DNA of 64,000 nt from Flammeovirga yaeyamensis (lineage in GTDB: Bacteria; Bacteroidota; Bacteroidia; Cytophagales; Flammeovirgaceae). The stretch spans positions 1,039,501 through 1,103,500 of the forward strand of contig NZ_CP076132.1 in NCBI RefSeq assembly GCF_018736045.1, read 5' to 3'. The position numbers and the translations under genes are program-made. The notes beneath the pieces are model-generated. The model did not search any database and was not told where the DNA came from. It worked only from the letters and a program-made list of their open reading frames with translations. Every line of letters starts with the position of its first letter. Position 1 is the stretch's first letter. Of the stretch, positions 45,150 to 55,500 are shown one piece after another.

Positions 45150-46469
45150 ATGAGGTCACTACTAAAATTATTGTTGCCGATTCTTGCTCTTCAAGTTTTT
45201 AGTCAGGTGTACGCACAAGCTGATCGTGCAGCTGCATATTTCGTTTTGGCAGAAAATAATAGAAAAGCAAACAAGTACTTAGAAGCAATTGATGAGTACG
45301 CATTAGCTATACGCTATGATTCTACCCAAGAGAAATATTACTTGATGAAGGCGAAGTGTCAGGTGACAATGAAGCAGTTCAATAATGCAATTGATACTTT
45401 TGAACAAGGATTAAAACAGTTTCCTGAAAACGGTTTTATGAATTATCAATTGGCACGTCTTTACATGCGTAAAGATTATTATGAACAGGCGGTTTATTAC
45501 TTTGATCAATCGTTTAAGTATTTATCAAATAGTAATAAGAGTCAGAGAATAAATGCAAAGAATCAAATTATCATGATTCTTTTCAAAGAAAAACAATACA
45601 ATAAGATTCGACCGCATATTAATGATGTTGTAGCGATATCAGATAGTAATTACATTGCTCTTTATTATTCTGGTAAACTGTATAACATGGAACAAGAATA
45701 TGAACATGCGGTTAGAGATATTAAAAAAGCATTGTCTTATGTTCCTCAGGATAGTAAAAATTCAGCAAGATTTTATTACGAATTAGGCTATGCTTATTAC
45801 AATCTAGAAGAATATACTCTATTAAATTCTATAATTGATAAGGCGAATTATGGGTCCTATAAAAAGTTAGTGGCTAAACTTACTCCTGAGTATAAATATT
45901 GGATTGCCGTATGTTATTATCAGATATATGATTTTGATAAATCAAGTGATCTTTTATTTGATGCTTTAAAACAAGATAACTCTAATGTGAAAGCACATGA
46001 GTTACAGATCAAGATAGCCAAGGTGACTTCAGATAAGTCGGAACAAATTGATAAGGCAGAAATAATGGTTCAGAAGATTGATGAAAAATATCAAAAATCA
46101 AAAATCTTTGAAGAAATCGCTTCTTGGCAACTTTCGTCTCTTATGCTTCATGATGCAATAGCTTCTTGTGACTCTGCTTTATATTATGATGAGTACAATT
46201 ATCATGTAAAATATACCAAGGCGGTAGCACTGTTTAAGCTGCATAAATTAGATGAGTCAATAAAAGTATTGCAGGAACTGGTAAAATATAACGGTTTAGA
46301 TGTGAAAACGAAATCGAAGTATTATTTTACGCTAGGTATCGCAGCATTAAAAGAGAAGGATTACGATGTGTCGACCAATGCATTTAAAAGTGCAAAGTTG
46401 GATAAGACATTCAAAATAGCAGCAGATGATGTTCTCAGTTATTTGGATACCAAAAAAGACACCATGTAA
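45150..46469 (+). CDS. Secreted TPR protein
   Basis: A 439-residue protein made of about nine to ten tetratricopeptide-like repeats after a signal peptide (1-22, ending VYAQ). Clear repeats include KYLEAIDEYALAIRYD, FNNAIDTFEQGLKQFPENG, YEQAVYYFDQSFKYL and DESIKVLQELVKY. The ATG at 45150 is preferred over a TTG at 45081, since it gives a normal signal peptide. Such proteins act as scaffolds in the periplasm; partners are unknown. It ends at a two-way terminator. Confidence 0.82.
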   Translation: MRSLLKLLLPILALQVFSQVYAQADRAAAYFVLAENNRKANKYLEAIDEYALAIRYDSTQEKYYLMKAKCQVTMKQFNNAIDTFEQGLKQFPENGFMNYQLARLYMRKDYYEQAVYYFDQSFKYLSNSNKSQRINAKNQIIMILFKEKQYNKIRPHINDVVAISDSNYIALYYSGKLYNMEQEYEHAVRDIKKALSYVPQDSKNSARFYYELGYAYYNLEEYTLLNSIIDKANYGSYKKLVAKLTPEYKYWIAVCYYQIYDFDKSSDLLFDALKQDNSNVKAHELQIKIAKVTSDKSEQIDKAEIMVQKIDEKYQKSKIFEEIASWQLSSLMLHDAIASCDSALYYDEYNYHVKYTKAVALFKLHKLDESIKVLQELVKYNGLDVKTKSKYYFTLGIAALKEKDYDVSTNAFKSAKLDKTFKIAADDVLSYLDTKKDTM

Positions 46470-46480
46470 ATATTAGAAAT

Positions 46481-46518
46481 AAAAAAATCCCACAGTTTTC
46501 AGACTGTGGGATTTTTTT
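46481..46518. terminator. Two-way terminator
   Basis: Stem AAATCCCACAGT with ACTGTGGGATTT, 6-nt loop, A-run and T-run; between converging TPR and porin genes. Confidence 0.92.
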
Positions 46519-47272
46519 ATTGATCATTTCTTATTTCCCAATTATCATTACTTTTTGATGGGGCTTCGCTAGTATTATCATCAGAAGGTTTTGCCTTCCA
46601 ACCACTAATAGGTAAAATATAAGAGAAGGTTAGACCTCCAATTGTAGATACCGAACGATTGGTGGATGACCTACTATCTGCTTTTAATACATCAGTCATA
46701 CTTGCAGAAAAGCGACCCTCAATCTGAAAATGTCCATACTTGGTGAGAATATTAACCCCTGCACCTCCGGCTATAGAAACTACAAATGGATTCGCTGCTC
46801 TATCGTAATAATCATACCGTTGGTTATCAAGAGTAGTTATTACCTCCTTGGATTCTCCAATCATATAATCGAATTGTGGCCCAACTAATATGACGAACTG
46901 AAAGTTCTTTTTACCTAAATAAATGTTGGTCAACATTGGAAGAGAGATATAGTTGAGTTTTCTTTCGTACACTGTCTCTGTAAAATCTTCTTGATTAAAC
47001 TCTCCCCAACCTGCAGTAATGTGATTTAGTTCTACCTGAAGACCAAAGAATTTTTCAGCATTGTATTTAAATAGAAAACCATAAGTTGGAGCTAATACAG
47101 GACTCTGACTAATGGGTTCTGTGGTAAAACCCACTGCAGAAGAATAATATCCACCTTTTAGTCCAACAGCTATTCTAGGAGGATCCAATAAATTCTTTTG
47201 TGCTTCTACCAACTGATGTGATAATAGCAGTAAAAAGAAAGAACATATTATATTTCGATATATGTGATGCAT
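46517..47272 (-). CDS. Outer membrane beta-barrel protein (porin family type)
   Basis: A 251-residue protein with signal peptide (ending VEAQ) and a small beta-barrel of the PF13568 type: VGLKGGYYSSAVGF at the N-terminus, YISLPMLTNIYLG and FVILVGPQFDYMIG strands, SIAGGAGVNILTKYG. After the barrel a polar tail of about 30 residues (SGWKAKPSDDNTSEAP) replaces the usual terminal Phe, which is odd. The start at 47272 (MHHIYRNII) is favoured over 47293 because it leaves a normal signal. Confidence 0.75.
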   Translation of the reverse strand: MHHIYRNIICSFFLLLLSHQLVEAQKNLLDPPRIAVGLKGGYYSSAVGFTTEPISQSPVLAPTYGFLFKYNAEKFFGLQVELNHITAGWGEFNQEDFTETVYERKLNYISLPMLTNIYLGKKNFQFVILVGPQFDYMIGESKEVITTLDNQRYDYYDRAANPFVVSIAGGAGVNILTKYGHFQIEGRFSASMTDVLKADSRSSTNRSVSTIGGLTFSYILPISGWKAKPSDDNTSEAPSKSNDNWEIRNDQ

Positions 47273-47371
47273 ATATATAAATTCAATTTTCAATTGGTAA
47301 AGATAATTATCAAATGATTATATTCGTCAAAATTCAACGAATTCAATTATAATTAATTATTGATTCTCTCA

Positions 47372-48244
47372 ATGTCAGAAGCTTTTTATCAAGAAATACT
47401 TAAAAAACACCTGGGAAATGATATTCAGTTATTAGAAACTAATAATATCACTGGTGGTTGTATTAACGAATCCATCAAATTATCCACCAACAAAGGTAAC
47501 TTTTTTATTAAGCATAATGCTAAGTTAAAGACACACTTTTTTGATGTAGAGCGTAAAGGGTTAAACCTTATTCGCGATAATTCGGACTTTACCGTTCCAA
47601 AAGTTATAGGTATTGGCGAGTTCGAACATGGTGTTTATTTAATTATGGAACACATTAACAGTAGTCGTTCATCGCATGATTATTGGGAAAAGATGGGGAA
47701 TTATCTAGCAGAGATGCATAAGGTGACGCAACCTGAATTCGGTTTAAATTATCATAATTATATTGGTAGGTTACCTCAATTGAATAATAAAGAAGAAAAA
47801 TGGATTGACTTTTTTGTGAATCAGAGAATCGTGCCACAATACGAAATGTCTGTTCAAAATGGTTTTCTAAAGCAACATCACTTAGATAAAATCTATTTGA
47901 TAAAAGAAAAATTAGAAAACTACTTCCCTAAAGAATCTCCCGCCCTTCTTCATGGTGATTTGTGGAGTGGAAATACCATGGTTGGTGCTTTAGGCGAACC
48001 ATGTTTAATTGATCCTGCTGTGTATTATGGGCATCGGGAAGCCGAATTAGCATTCACTACTCTTTTTGGAGGTTTTGACGATGCTTTCTTTAATGCCTAT
48101 AATGAAACTTACCCTTGGGAAGAAGGTATAAAGGAAAGAATTCCTTTCTATAATTTGTATCCATTATTGGTACATTTGAACCTATTTGGTGAGAGCTATC
48201 TATCTGAAATTGAGGAGGTATTGAATAGATTAGAGGGAATCTGA
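47372..48244 (+). CDS. Fructosamine kinase family protein
   Basis: A 290-residue cytoplasmic kinase-fold (aminoglycoside/choline kinase-like) protein that probably phosphorylates ketosamines or ribulosamines to repair glycated proteins. The ATP-binding N-lobe reads ITGGCINESIKL with Lys in FFIKHNAK; the catalytic loop is LLHGDLWSGNTM, and the metal site LIDPAVYYGHREAELAF, both family-typical. Start at the ATG 47372 rather than the TTG at 47360. Confidence 0.9.
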   Translation: MSEAFYQEILKKHLGNDIQLLETNNITGGCINESIKLSTNKGNFFIKHNAKLKTHFFDVERKGLNLIRDNSDFTVPKVIGIGEFEHGVYLIMEHINSSRSSHDYWEKMGNYLAEMHKVTQPEFGLNYHNYIGRLPQLNNKEEKWIDFFVNQRIVPQYEMSVQNGFLKQHHLDKIYLIKEKLENYFPKESPALLHGDLWSGNTMVGALGEPCLIDPAVYYGHREAELAFTTLFGGFDDAFFNAYNETYPWEEGIKERIPFYNLYPLLVHLNLFGESYLSEIEEVLNRLEGI

Positions 48245-48475
48245 TATTCATCGATGTAAATCAATGCTTTATCGAAAAAATATATTACTTAACCGAAATA
48301 AATTAAATGTAAATAAATTCTAATGTACTTTTAAGTATGCTTAATTAAAAAGCATCTAGGGATGACCACCGATGTTATGCTTCTTATCGGAGAAAGGAAA
48401 AAAGGATATTTAAGGATTATTTGGTTTAATTGTTAAGGGGAGAGAAACTTACTTTTTTAAGGTAAGTTTCTTTTA
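48245..48475. other. Intergenic region with structured segment and hairpin
   Basis: AT-rich start; then 48350-48385 contains AAGCAT ... ATGCTT arms around a GC-richer loop, and 48443-48471 is a perfect 10-bp stem (AGAAACTTAC with GTAAGTTTCT) followed by CTTTTATTTT. The latter is a plus-strand terminator about 200 nt from the nearest plus-strand gene. The span could be a 3' UTR or a small RNA. Confidence 0.4.
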
Positions 48476-48477
48476 TT

Positions 48478-49338
48478 TTATACTGAAAATGATTCGTATT
48501 CAAATTCCAATGGATTAGGGAATAAGAATTCAAAGCCAATTTTAGATGTAATTTTATCGCTATTAATAATCTTGAATGCAGGCGGTGTTTCTGGATTAAT
48601 GTATGTGGGTAAAATGTACTCTCCGAACTTAGCTGTTGATTCGTAAACAAGACGTTTTGGAGGGTGTTCGGGAGCAACTAAGTTAAATACTTTATTCCAT
48701 GCATTGTGATCGTTTAAATCAAGAATATGTAAAATGGCACGAATAACATCGTCTCTAAAAACATAATTTACAGGGATATCTCCATAATTTAAATCCTTTT
48801 TACCGTCTACATATTTGGCAGGAATACGGTCATATCCCATTAATCCACCAAGTCTTAATATTGTAGCATCCAAATCCGTATTAATTCTTAATACTTCTTC
48901 TGCCAATAAAATTGATTTTGCTTTAGGTGAAGTAGATGTTGGTGAGTTTTCATTTATCTCTTTATTGGAATTCTCATAAATCCCTGTTGAACTAGTGTAA
49001 ATCACCTTATTAACAGGTAGATTCTCAATAGCATCTTTAATTACCTTTATTTGTTCCGCATGATACGTTTGTAATTGATGTTGTCTGAACCTTGGAGGGA
49101 TACAAATAACTACAGCATCAGTATCTAATAGATCATTTAATTGATCTATATCTGCTATAGTTGGAGAAAAGTTTAGGTTGTAAGCTTTAACTCCCATTTC
49201 ACGTAGCTTTAAGATTTTAGATTCAGTAGTTGTACTGGCTTTTACTTGATAGCCCTTTTCCAACAGTTTTTCCACTAAAGGAAATCCAAGCCATCCAGCA
49301 CCAATAACACTTACTTTTTTAATCTCAGAGAATTTCAT
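48478..49338 (-). CDS. NAD(P)-binding epimerase/reductase-like protein
   Basis: A 286-residue Rossmann-fold protein of the extended SDR type, close to the YeeZ group. The nucleotide site reads VSVIGAGWLGFPLVEKLLEKGYQVKAST; TSSTGIYENS gives a Ser/Tyr pair near 119-126, and LRLGGLMGYDR follows. The usual YxxxK is not clearly present (the Tyr in GIYENSNKEI is followed by Asn-Lys further on), so activity is uncertain. Substrate unknown. It is a single-gene minus-strand unit. Confidence 0.78.
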   Translation of the reverse strand: MKFSEIKKVSVIGAGWLGFPLVEKLLEKGYQVKASTTTESKILKLREMGVKAYNLNFSPTIADIDQLNDLLDTDAVVICIPPRFRQHQLQTYHAEQIKVIKDAIENLPVNKVIYTSSTGIYENSNKEINENSPTSTSPKAKSILLAEEVLRINTDLDATILRLGGLMGYDRIPAKYVDGKKDLNYGDIPVNYVFRDDVIRAILHILDLNDHNAWNKVFNLVAPEHPPKRLVYESTAKFGEYILPTYINPETPPAFKIINSDKITSKIGFEFLFPNPLEFEYESFSV

Positions 49339-49464
49339 AATAGTCTGTTTGGTCTATAATTATTATTCAAAACAAGTTATTAATTGATACCATCAAGTAC
49401 AACCTCTTTCTTATAAATGTTGCATTATATCTATAAAACCGAGTGTTTTTAGGTGCCGTTTTAC

Positions 49465-49520
49465 ATGGTGGTACGTTTCTCTTTATCCCGAACATCAAAA
49501 AAAAATGGTGGTGCGATTCT
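49465..49520 (+). promoter_or_regulatory. Direct repeat upstream of amylase, candidate AraC operator
   Basis: ATGGTGGTACGTTTCT (49465-49480) recurs as ATGGTGGTGCGATTCT (49505-49520), 14 of 16 identical, exactly 40 bp apart, about four helical turns. The second copy would overlap the -33 region of a promoter whose -7-like element is TACTTTTA (49536-49543). Binding by the downstream AraC-type regulator is inference. Confidence 0.45.
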
Positions 49521-49590
49521 TCAAATTCTCTCCCTTACTTTTAACTCACAACTATTTGCGAAGAGTGCTCTCTTCAATTTTTAAAATGAA

Positions 49591-52500
49591 ATGAAAATGA
49601 AAAAAACACTAACTAAACTACTCCTCTATTCCGGAGTGGTTCTTTTTGGGCTTAGTGGTGCACAAAATGTCTATGCACAACAAGCCGACGGAACCGAAGT
49701 GTATCTTCAGGGCTTCCATTGGGAGTCTGCAGATCCAGCAAAAAAAGATTGGTGGTTAAACCTCCAAACTAAAGTTCCAGCTATTAAATCAGCAAGTATT
49801 GATGGGGTATGGTTACCTCCTTCTTCAGATGCAGGAGATAGAGCTGGGTATCTTCCAAGAAAATGGTACGATCTAGAATCTGATTATGGTACAGAGCAAG
49901 AACTAAGAGATTTAATCTCCTCTTTAAATCAAGATGGGGTGATTTCTATTGCTGATATTGTCATCAACCATAGAGTGGGTTGTACAAGTTGGGCAGATTT
50001 CTGTGAGCCAGCTTTAGGTTGTCAAGCCATCACTTCTGATGATGAAGTAAACCAACAATTCCCAGGAGATGGTTGTGGAGACTTCGACACAGGTACTCCT
50101 TACAGTGCAGCTCGTGATATCAACCACAGAGATTCTGAAACACGTCAAGCAATTAAAGACTGGATGAATTGGTTGAAAAATGACGTTGGATATTCTGGTT
50201 GGAGATATGATTTTGTTCATGGCTTTGGCGCAGAGTTTTTTGCTGAATATAACAATGCCACTTCTCCGTACATTTCTATTGGAGAAAACTGGACAAGTGA
50301 TACTCAGGCGATTGTTAATTGGATGGACGGTACTCAACAAACATCCACGGCATTTGATTTTCCATTAAAGTTTGCACTACATGAGGCAGTAAACGGTAAT
50401 TATGGTGCTCTAAACAATGGAGGTAAAATGCCAGGTGTTGCAGGTGTTTGGCCGCAAAACTCTGTGACTTTCTTAGAAAACCACGATACAGAGCCAGTGA
50501 GACAAGGTGATCACCCAGGAACATCATTTCCAAATGATCCATCAACTAACTCACAAGTTCTTCAAGGGTATGCTTATATTTTAACTCACGCAGGTAGCCC
50601 TATGGTATTCTATTCTCACCTTTTCGATTATGGTCTTTACGATGATATCTCGAAAATGGTAGCGATAAGAAAAGCCAATGGTATTCATAACAATAGTACT
50701 GTAAACATTCAGCAATCCGATGGAAATGGATATGCTGCAATTATTGATAATAGTGTAGCTGTACGATTAGGTAACACCTCATGGTCTCCTTCAGGTAGTG
50801 GATGGATCTTACAATCTGATGGTTTAAACTATTCGATTTGGAGCAAACAAGATATTGACCAAGAACCAATTGTGAGTATTAGTCCAGATGTGATGCAATC
50901 ATTTGATCCTATTACTGTAACGATTTCATCTGATGATGACCGTGATGGTGCACTGCCTATTTACTATACTCTAGATGGTACAGAACCAACTACGTCATCT
51001 TCAGTTTACAGTGATAATAACCCAATTGTTCTAACTGCAACAACAACTGTAATTGCTAAATCATTTGATAGTTCAGGAAACTCAGGTAGAGATGAAAGAA
51101 CCTATTATGTAGGTGAAGAACTTCCTGAAATGAAGGTATATGTACATAAACCTGCAGGATGGGGAACATTATATGCACATCATTGGAGTGCAATACCTTC
51201 TGGAGTTGTAGAAGACTCAGAATGGCCAGGTAAAGTGATGACCAAAGTGGAGGGTACAGAAGGCTGGTATATGATTAGCTTAGCGGGTACTGAAAGTTCA
51301 AATTTTGTGTTCCATGATTTCAATGGTAATCAAGATGAAGATATTCTTATATCAGGTTCTTCTTGGTACAGAGAAGGTGTAGTGACAAACGAGTGTACTA
51401 TCGATTGTCCAGATGAAGACACCACAGTTGTTATGGTTTCGATTACACCTGCATCAACCACTTTTGAAAATGAAATGACTGTTTCTTTAAATGGAACAAC
51501 AGGATCAAACATATATTATACTACAGATGGATCAACTCCTTCTAATGGTTCGAATGTATATTCTAATCCATTCCCAATTACAGAGACAACAACAATTTCT
51601 GCAATAGCTTATCTAAATGGATCATCTTCTGAGGTGAAATCAGAAACGTACACCCTATTCGTTGATGAAGATACAACGGTAATTATTCCTGATAAACCAG
51701 CTAAAAAATCAGATTTTACTTGGGATAATGCAACAGTCTACTTTACAATGACGGACCGTTTCTATGATGGCGATCCATCAAATAATAATGCATATGGTAG
51801 AGGAACAAATGGTAATGGTCAGCCATATACAGACGACTCATCAGCAGGTGAATTCCATGGTGGTGATTTAAAAGGTATGACAGCTAAGCTTCGTGAAGGT
51901 TACTTTGAGTCTATTGGCGTAAATGCCATCTGGATTACTTCTCCTGTTGAGCAAATGCACGGATGGGTAGGCGGATCTTCTGATGGTTCATTCAGACACT
52001 ATGGTTACCATGGTTACTATGCAATGGACTGGACTGAAATTGACCAAAACATGGGTACTGAAAACGACTTCGTTGAATTTATTGATGAAGCCCATAGTAG
52101 AGGAATTCGTGTGGTTGTCGATGTGGTAATGAACCATACAGGTTATGTGACAATGCACGATATGGAGCAATACAACTACGGTAGTTTAGATCCAGCATGG
52201 AAAACATGGCAGCCAGCAGGAGGAGAATCATGGCATTCATACCACGAGAAGTTTATTGATTATAACAGTGGTGGAACTTGGTTGTCAAATTATTGGGGAC
52301 CAGAGTGGATGCGTCACCCAGATATTGATGGCTACGATGGTTGTTCATCAGGCGGTGGAATTGATAACTGTGTTGGTTTCCTTCCTGATTTAAAAACGGA
52401 AGATGTTGCTCCTGTAGGTATCCCTGCCATCTTAGTTAATAAGTGGACGCAAGAAGGAACTTATGATCAGAAAAAAGCAGAATTAGATGCCTTCTTTAGT

Positions 52501-55500
52501 CAAACAGGTTTACCAAGAGTGGTATCAAACTACATGATTTTCTGGTTGACAGACTGGGTTAGAAAATATGGTATTGATGGTTTTAGAGTGGATACAGCCA
52601 AGCACGTTGAGTTGGACCGTTGGGCAAGATTAAAACAATATGCTATCCAAGCTTTAAAAGATTGGAAAGAAGAAAACCCGGACAAAGCGATGGACGACGA
52701 GGAATTTTGGATGACAGCTGAAGTTTGGGGTCATGGTAAAAACAAATCAGAATATCACTCAGTAGGTCAGTTTAATTCAGTAATTAATTTTGGATTAAAG
52801 AACGATGCCAGGGTTGCTAGCAGAGATGCTTCTTCTTTAGAATCTTTATTCTCCGAATATGCAACTATCAATGATGATCCAACTTGGAACTCTCTAAGTT
52901 ACCTGTCATCTCATGATGTAGTGCCATTATTTGATAGAAATAGCCTACAAGCTGCAGGTCCTGGTTTCTTATTATTACCAGGTGGTATTCAGATTTTCTA
53001 TGGTGACGAATCGGGCCGTCCAGAAGGTGGATGGAGTGATGCTGAACAAAACACACGTTCAGACATGAACTGGGGTAACTTTAATCAAGCACAACATGAT
53101 GTTTGGAAAAAGTTAGGTACTTTCCGTAGAGATCACCCATCAGTAGGTGCAGGTTCTCACCAAAAAATTGGAGATGCTCCATATACTTTTGTTCGTGAAT
53201 ATAATAACGATGATAAAGAAATTTATGACAAAGTTATTGTAGCGATTGGAGCAAATGGACAAGTATCATTTGATGTAAATGGTCACTTTGCAGACGGGGA
53301 TACGATTATTGATCGTTACACTGGGGCAATGGATATAATCGAAAACGGAAGTGTTTCATTCACAGCAGATAGTGAGGGAATCATCTTACTAGAAGATATT
53401 AATTACCAACCAATCATCTCTCCTAAGATTTCTATGACTGCAGGTGTGTATGATCCGAATAGTGTTGCAGTGACTATCACAGTAACAGATAAAGAAGATC
53501 CAAACCCTGTGGTGTATCTTACTAAAGATGCAAATGAAACGAAGGACAATTACTTGAACTGGACAAAATTATCGGCTCAAGATACTAGCTTTACAGTGAC
53601 AACAACTACAACTGTAAAAGTGGTTGCTATAAATGCAAATGGAATCATGTCAACGGGGGAAGAGAAGTACCAAGTCGGCGCTATAGATCCCATTAATATC
53701 TGGGTTTACAGACCAAGTACTTGGGGTTCTCCCTATATTCATTTGTTTGATGCTACTCCTACTGGTATTACCGAAGATACTGTTTGGCCAGGGCAAGAAA
53801 TGAATTTAGTGAGTGGAGAATGGTATCATGTTGCTGTTGAAGCATTATCTGTTGGTGTGGTTGCAAATAACAACGGTGGAGAACAGTTAGAAGATTACAC
53901 TGTCACGAAAGATAGTTGGTACAAAGACGGACAATGGTATAGTCAATGTCCTGGCGAATGTCCAGGTGAACAAGGTCCAACAGTTAGCATTAACCCTAGC
54001 ACAGGAAATTACCCTATAGGCGATTTAAATGTGACCATGACAGCTACATTTGATGGTGTGATTTATTATACAACAGACGGTACAGCTGCTGATACGACAA
54101 GTACTCCATACAGCGGAGGGTTTGTAGTGAGTGGTCAAGATGGGGACATAGTAACTGTTCGTGCAATTGCAAAAAATGAAGCTGGAGTATCTGATGAAGT
54201 AACAGCTACATATACTTTCAAAGATGAAGCAACATTTGTGTTTTATGCAAAAGGTTATTCTCATGCTTATTATTGGGAAGTACAAGAAAATGGAGTGATA
54301 ACAATCGAAAACCCAGTTTCTTGGCCTGGAGTTGCCATGGAAGATGCTTCAGAAATTGGCTCAGGTTGGAAAAAAATTACTGTTACTGGAGGTACTTGTT
54401 CGAATGTCATCTTCTCTAATGGAGGTGGAGGTCAAACAGGAGATCTTACTACTTGTGGAAACGAGGGTATGGGTTACGAAAATGGGCAATGGATTGAAAT
54501 TGGTCCAGATACGGTTAAGCCAACTTTAGGTTTGACTCCTGCTGCTGAATTCCAAGGATCAGGAACAGTAACAATTACTGCTACAGATAATAAGACTGCT
54601 TCTCCTAAAATTTATTACACAACTGATGGTTCTACACCAACAGAGTCATCATTAAGTGGATCGGGGGCAGTAAATATTGAACTGAATACACCGGGAACAT
54701 ATACAGTAAAAGCATTTGCAAAAGATGAAGCTGGTAATGTTAGCGATGTCGCAATGGAAACGTATACAGTTGTTGAAGTAACAGCAGGATTTAGAGTTTA
54801 TTTCCAAGGAGTAAGTAATCCACTAATTCATTATTGGGGGGCATCTCCTGCAGGATCTTACCCAAGTACAAGTTGGCCTGGAGTAAGCCTAATGGAGGCA
54901 AACGGTGAAGATGCTGGATGGTATTATTATGAATTCCCATCAAGTGTGAATTCCATAAACCTATTATTTCATAACAATGCAGGGTATAAATCTCCTGACT
55001 TAACTAGAGATAAAGAAGGTTGGTATAAAAACGGAGTCTGGTACGATGCTAAACCTCCTCAACCAACAGGCTTAACCGTACATTTCAAGAGCCCTTGGGG
55101 AAATAGTACTAGAATTCACTATTGGAATGCTTCTAATGGAAGTGCTTCAGCTTGGCCAGGAGAGTTGATGGAGAATGAAGGAAATGCATGGTATTCTTAT
55201 ACTATAGAAGGAGCAAGCTCATCGAATCTACTTTTCCATAATGGAAGTGGAGAACAAACATCCGATATGTCTAGAGATAGAGAGGGGTGGTATAAAGATG
55301 GTGTTTGGTATGATTCCAATCCAGAATCAAGTGGAACTAGGTTAATCAATCTAGAAGAGAGAATCGATTTATCGGTATATCCAACTATGGTTCAGCATAA
55401 ATTTACAGTTCAACTTACTGCTGATAATCAAATGAGAGCACAATTTAGTTTGTACGATCTAAATGGTAGACTTCAGTACTCTGAACAAAGAGAATTATTA

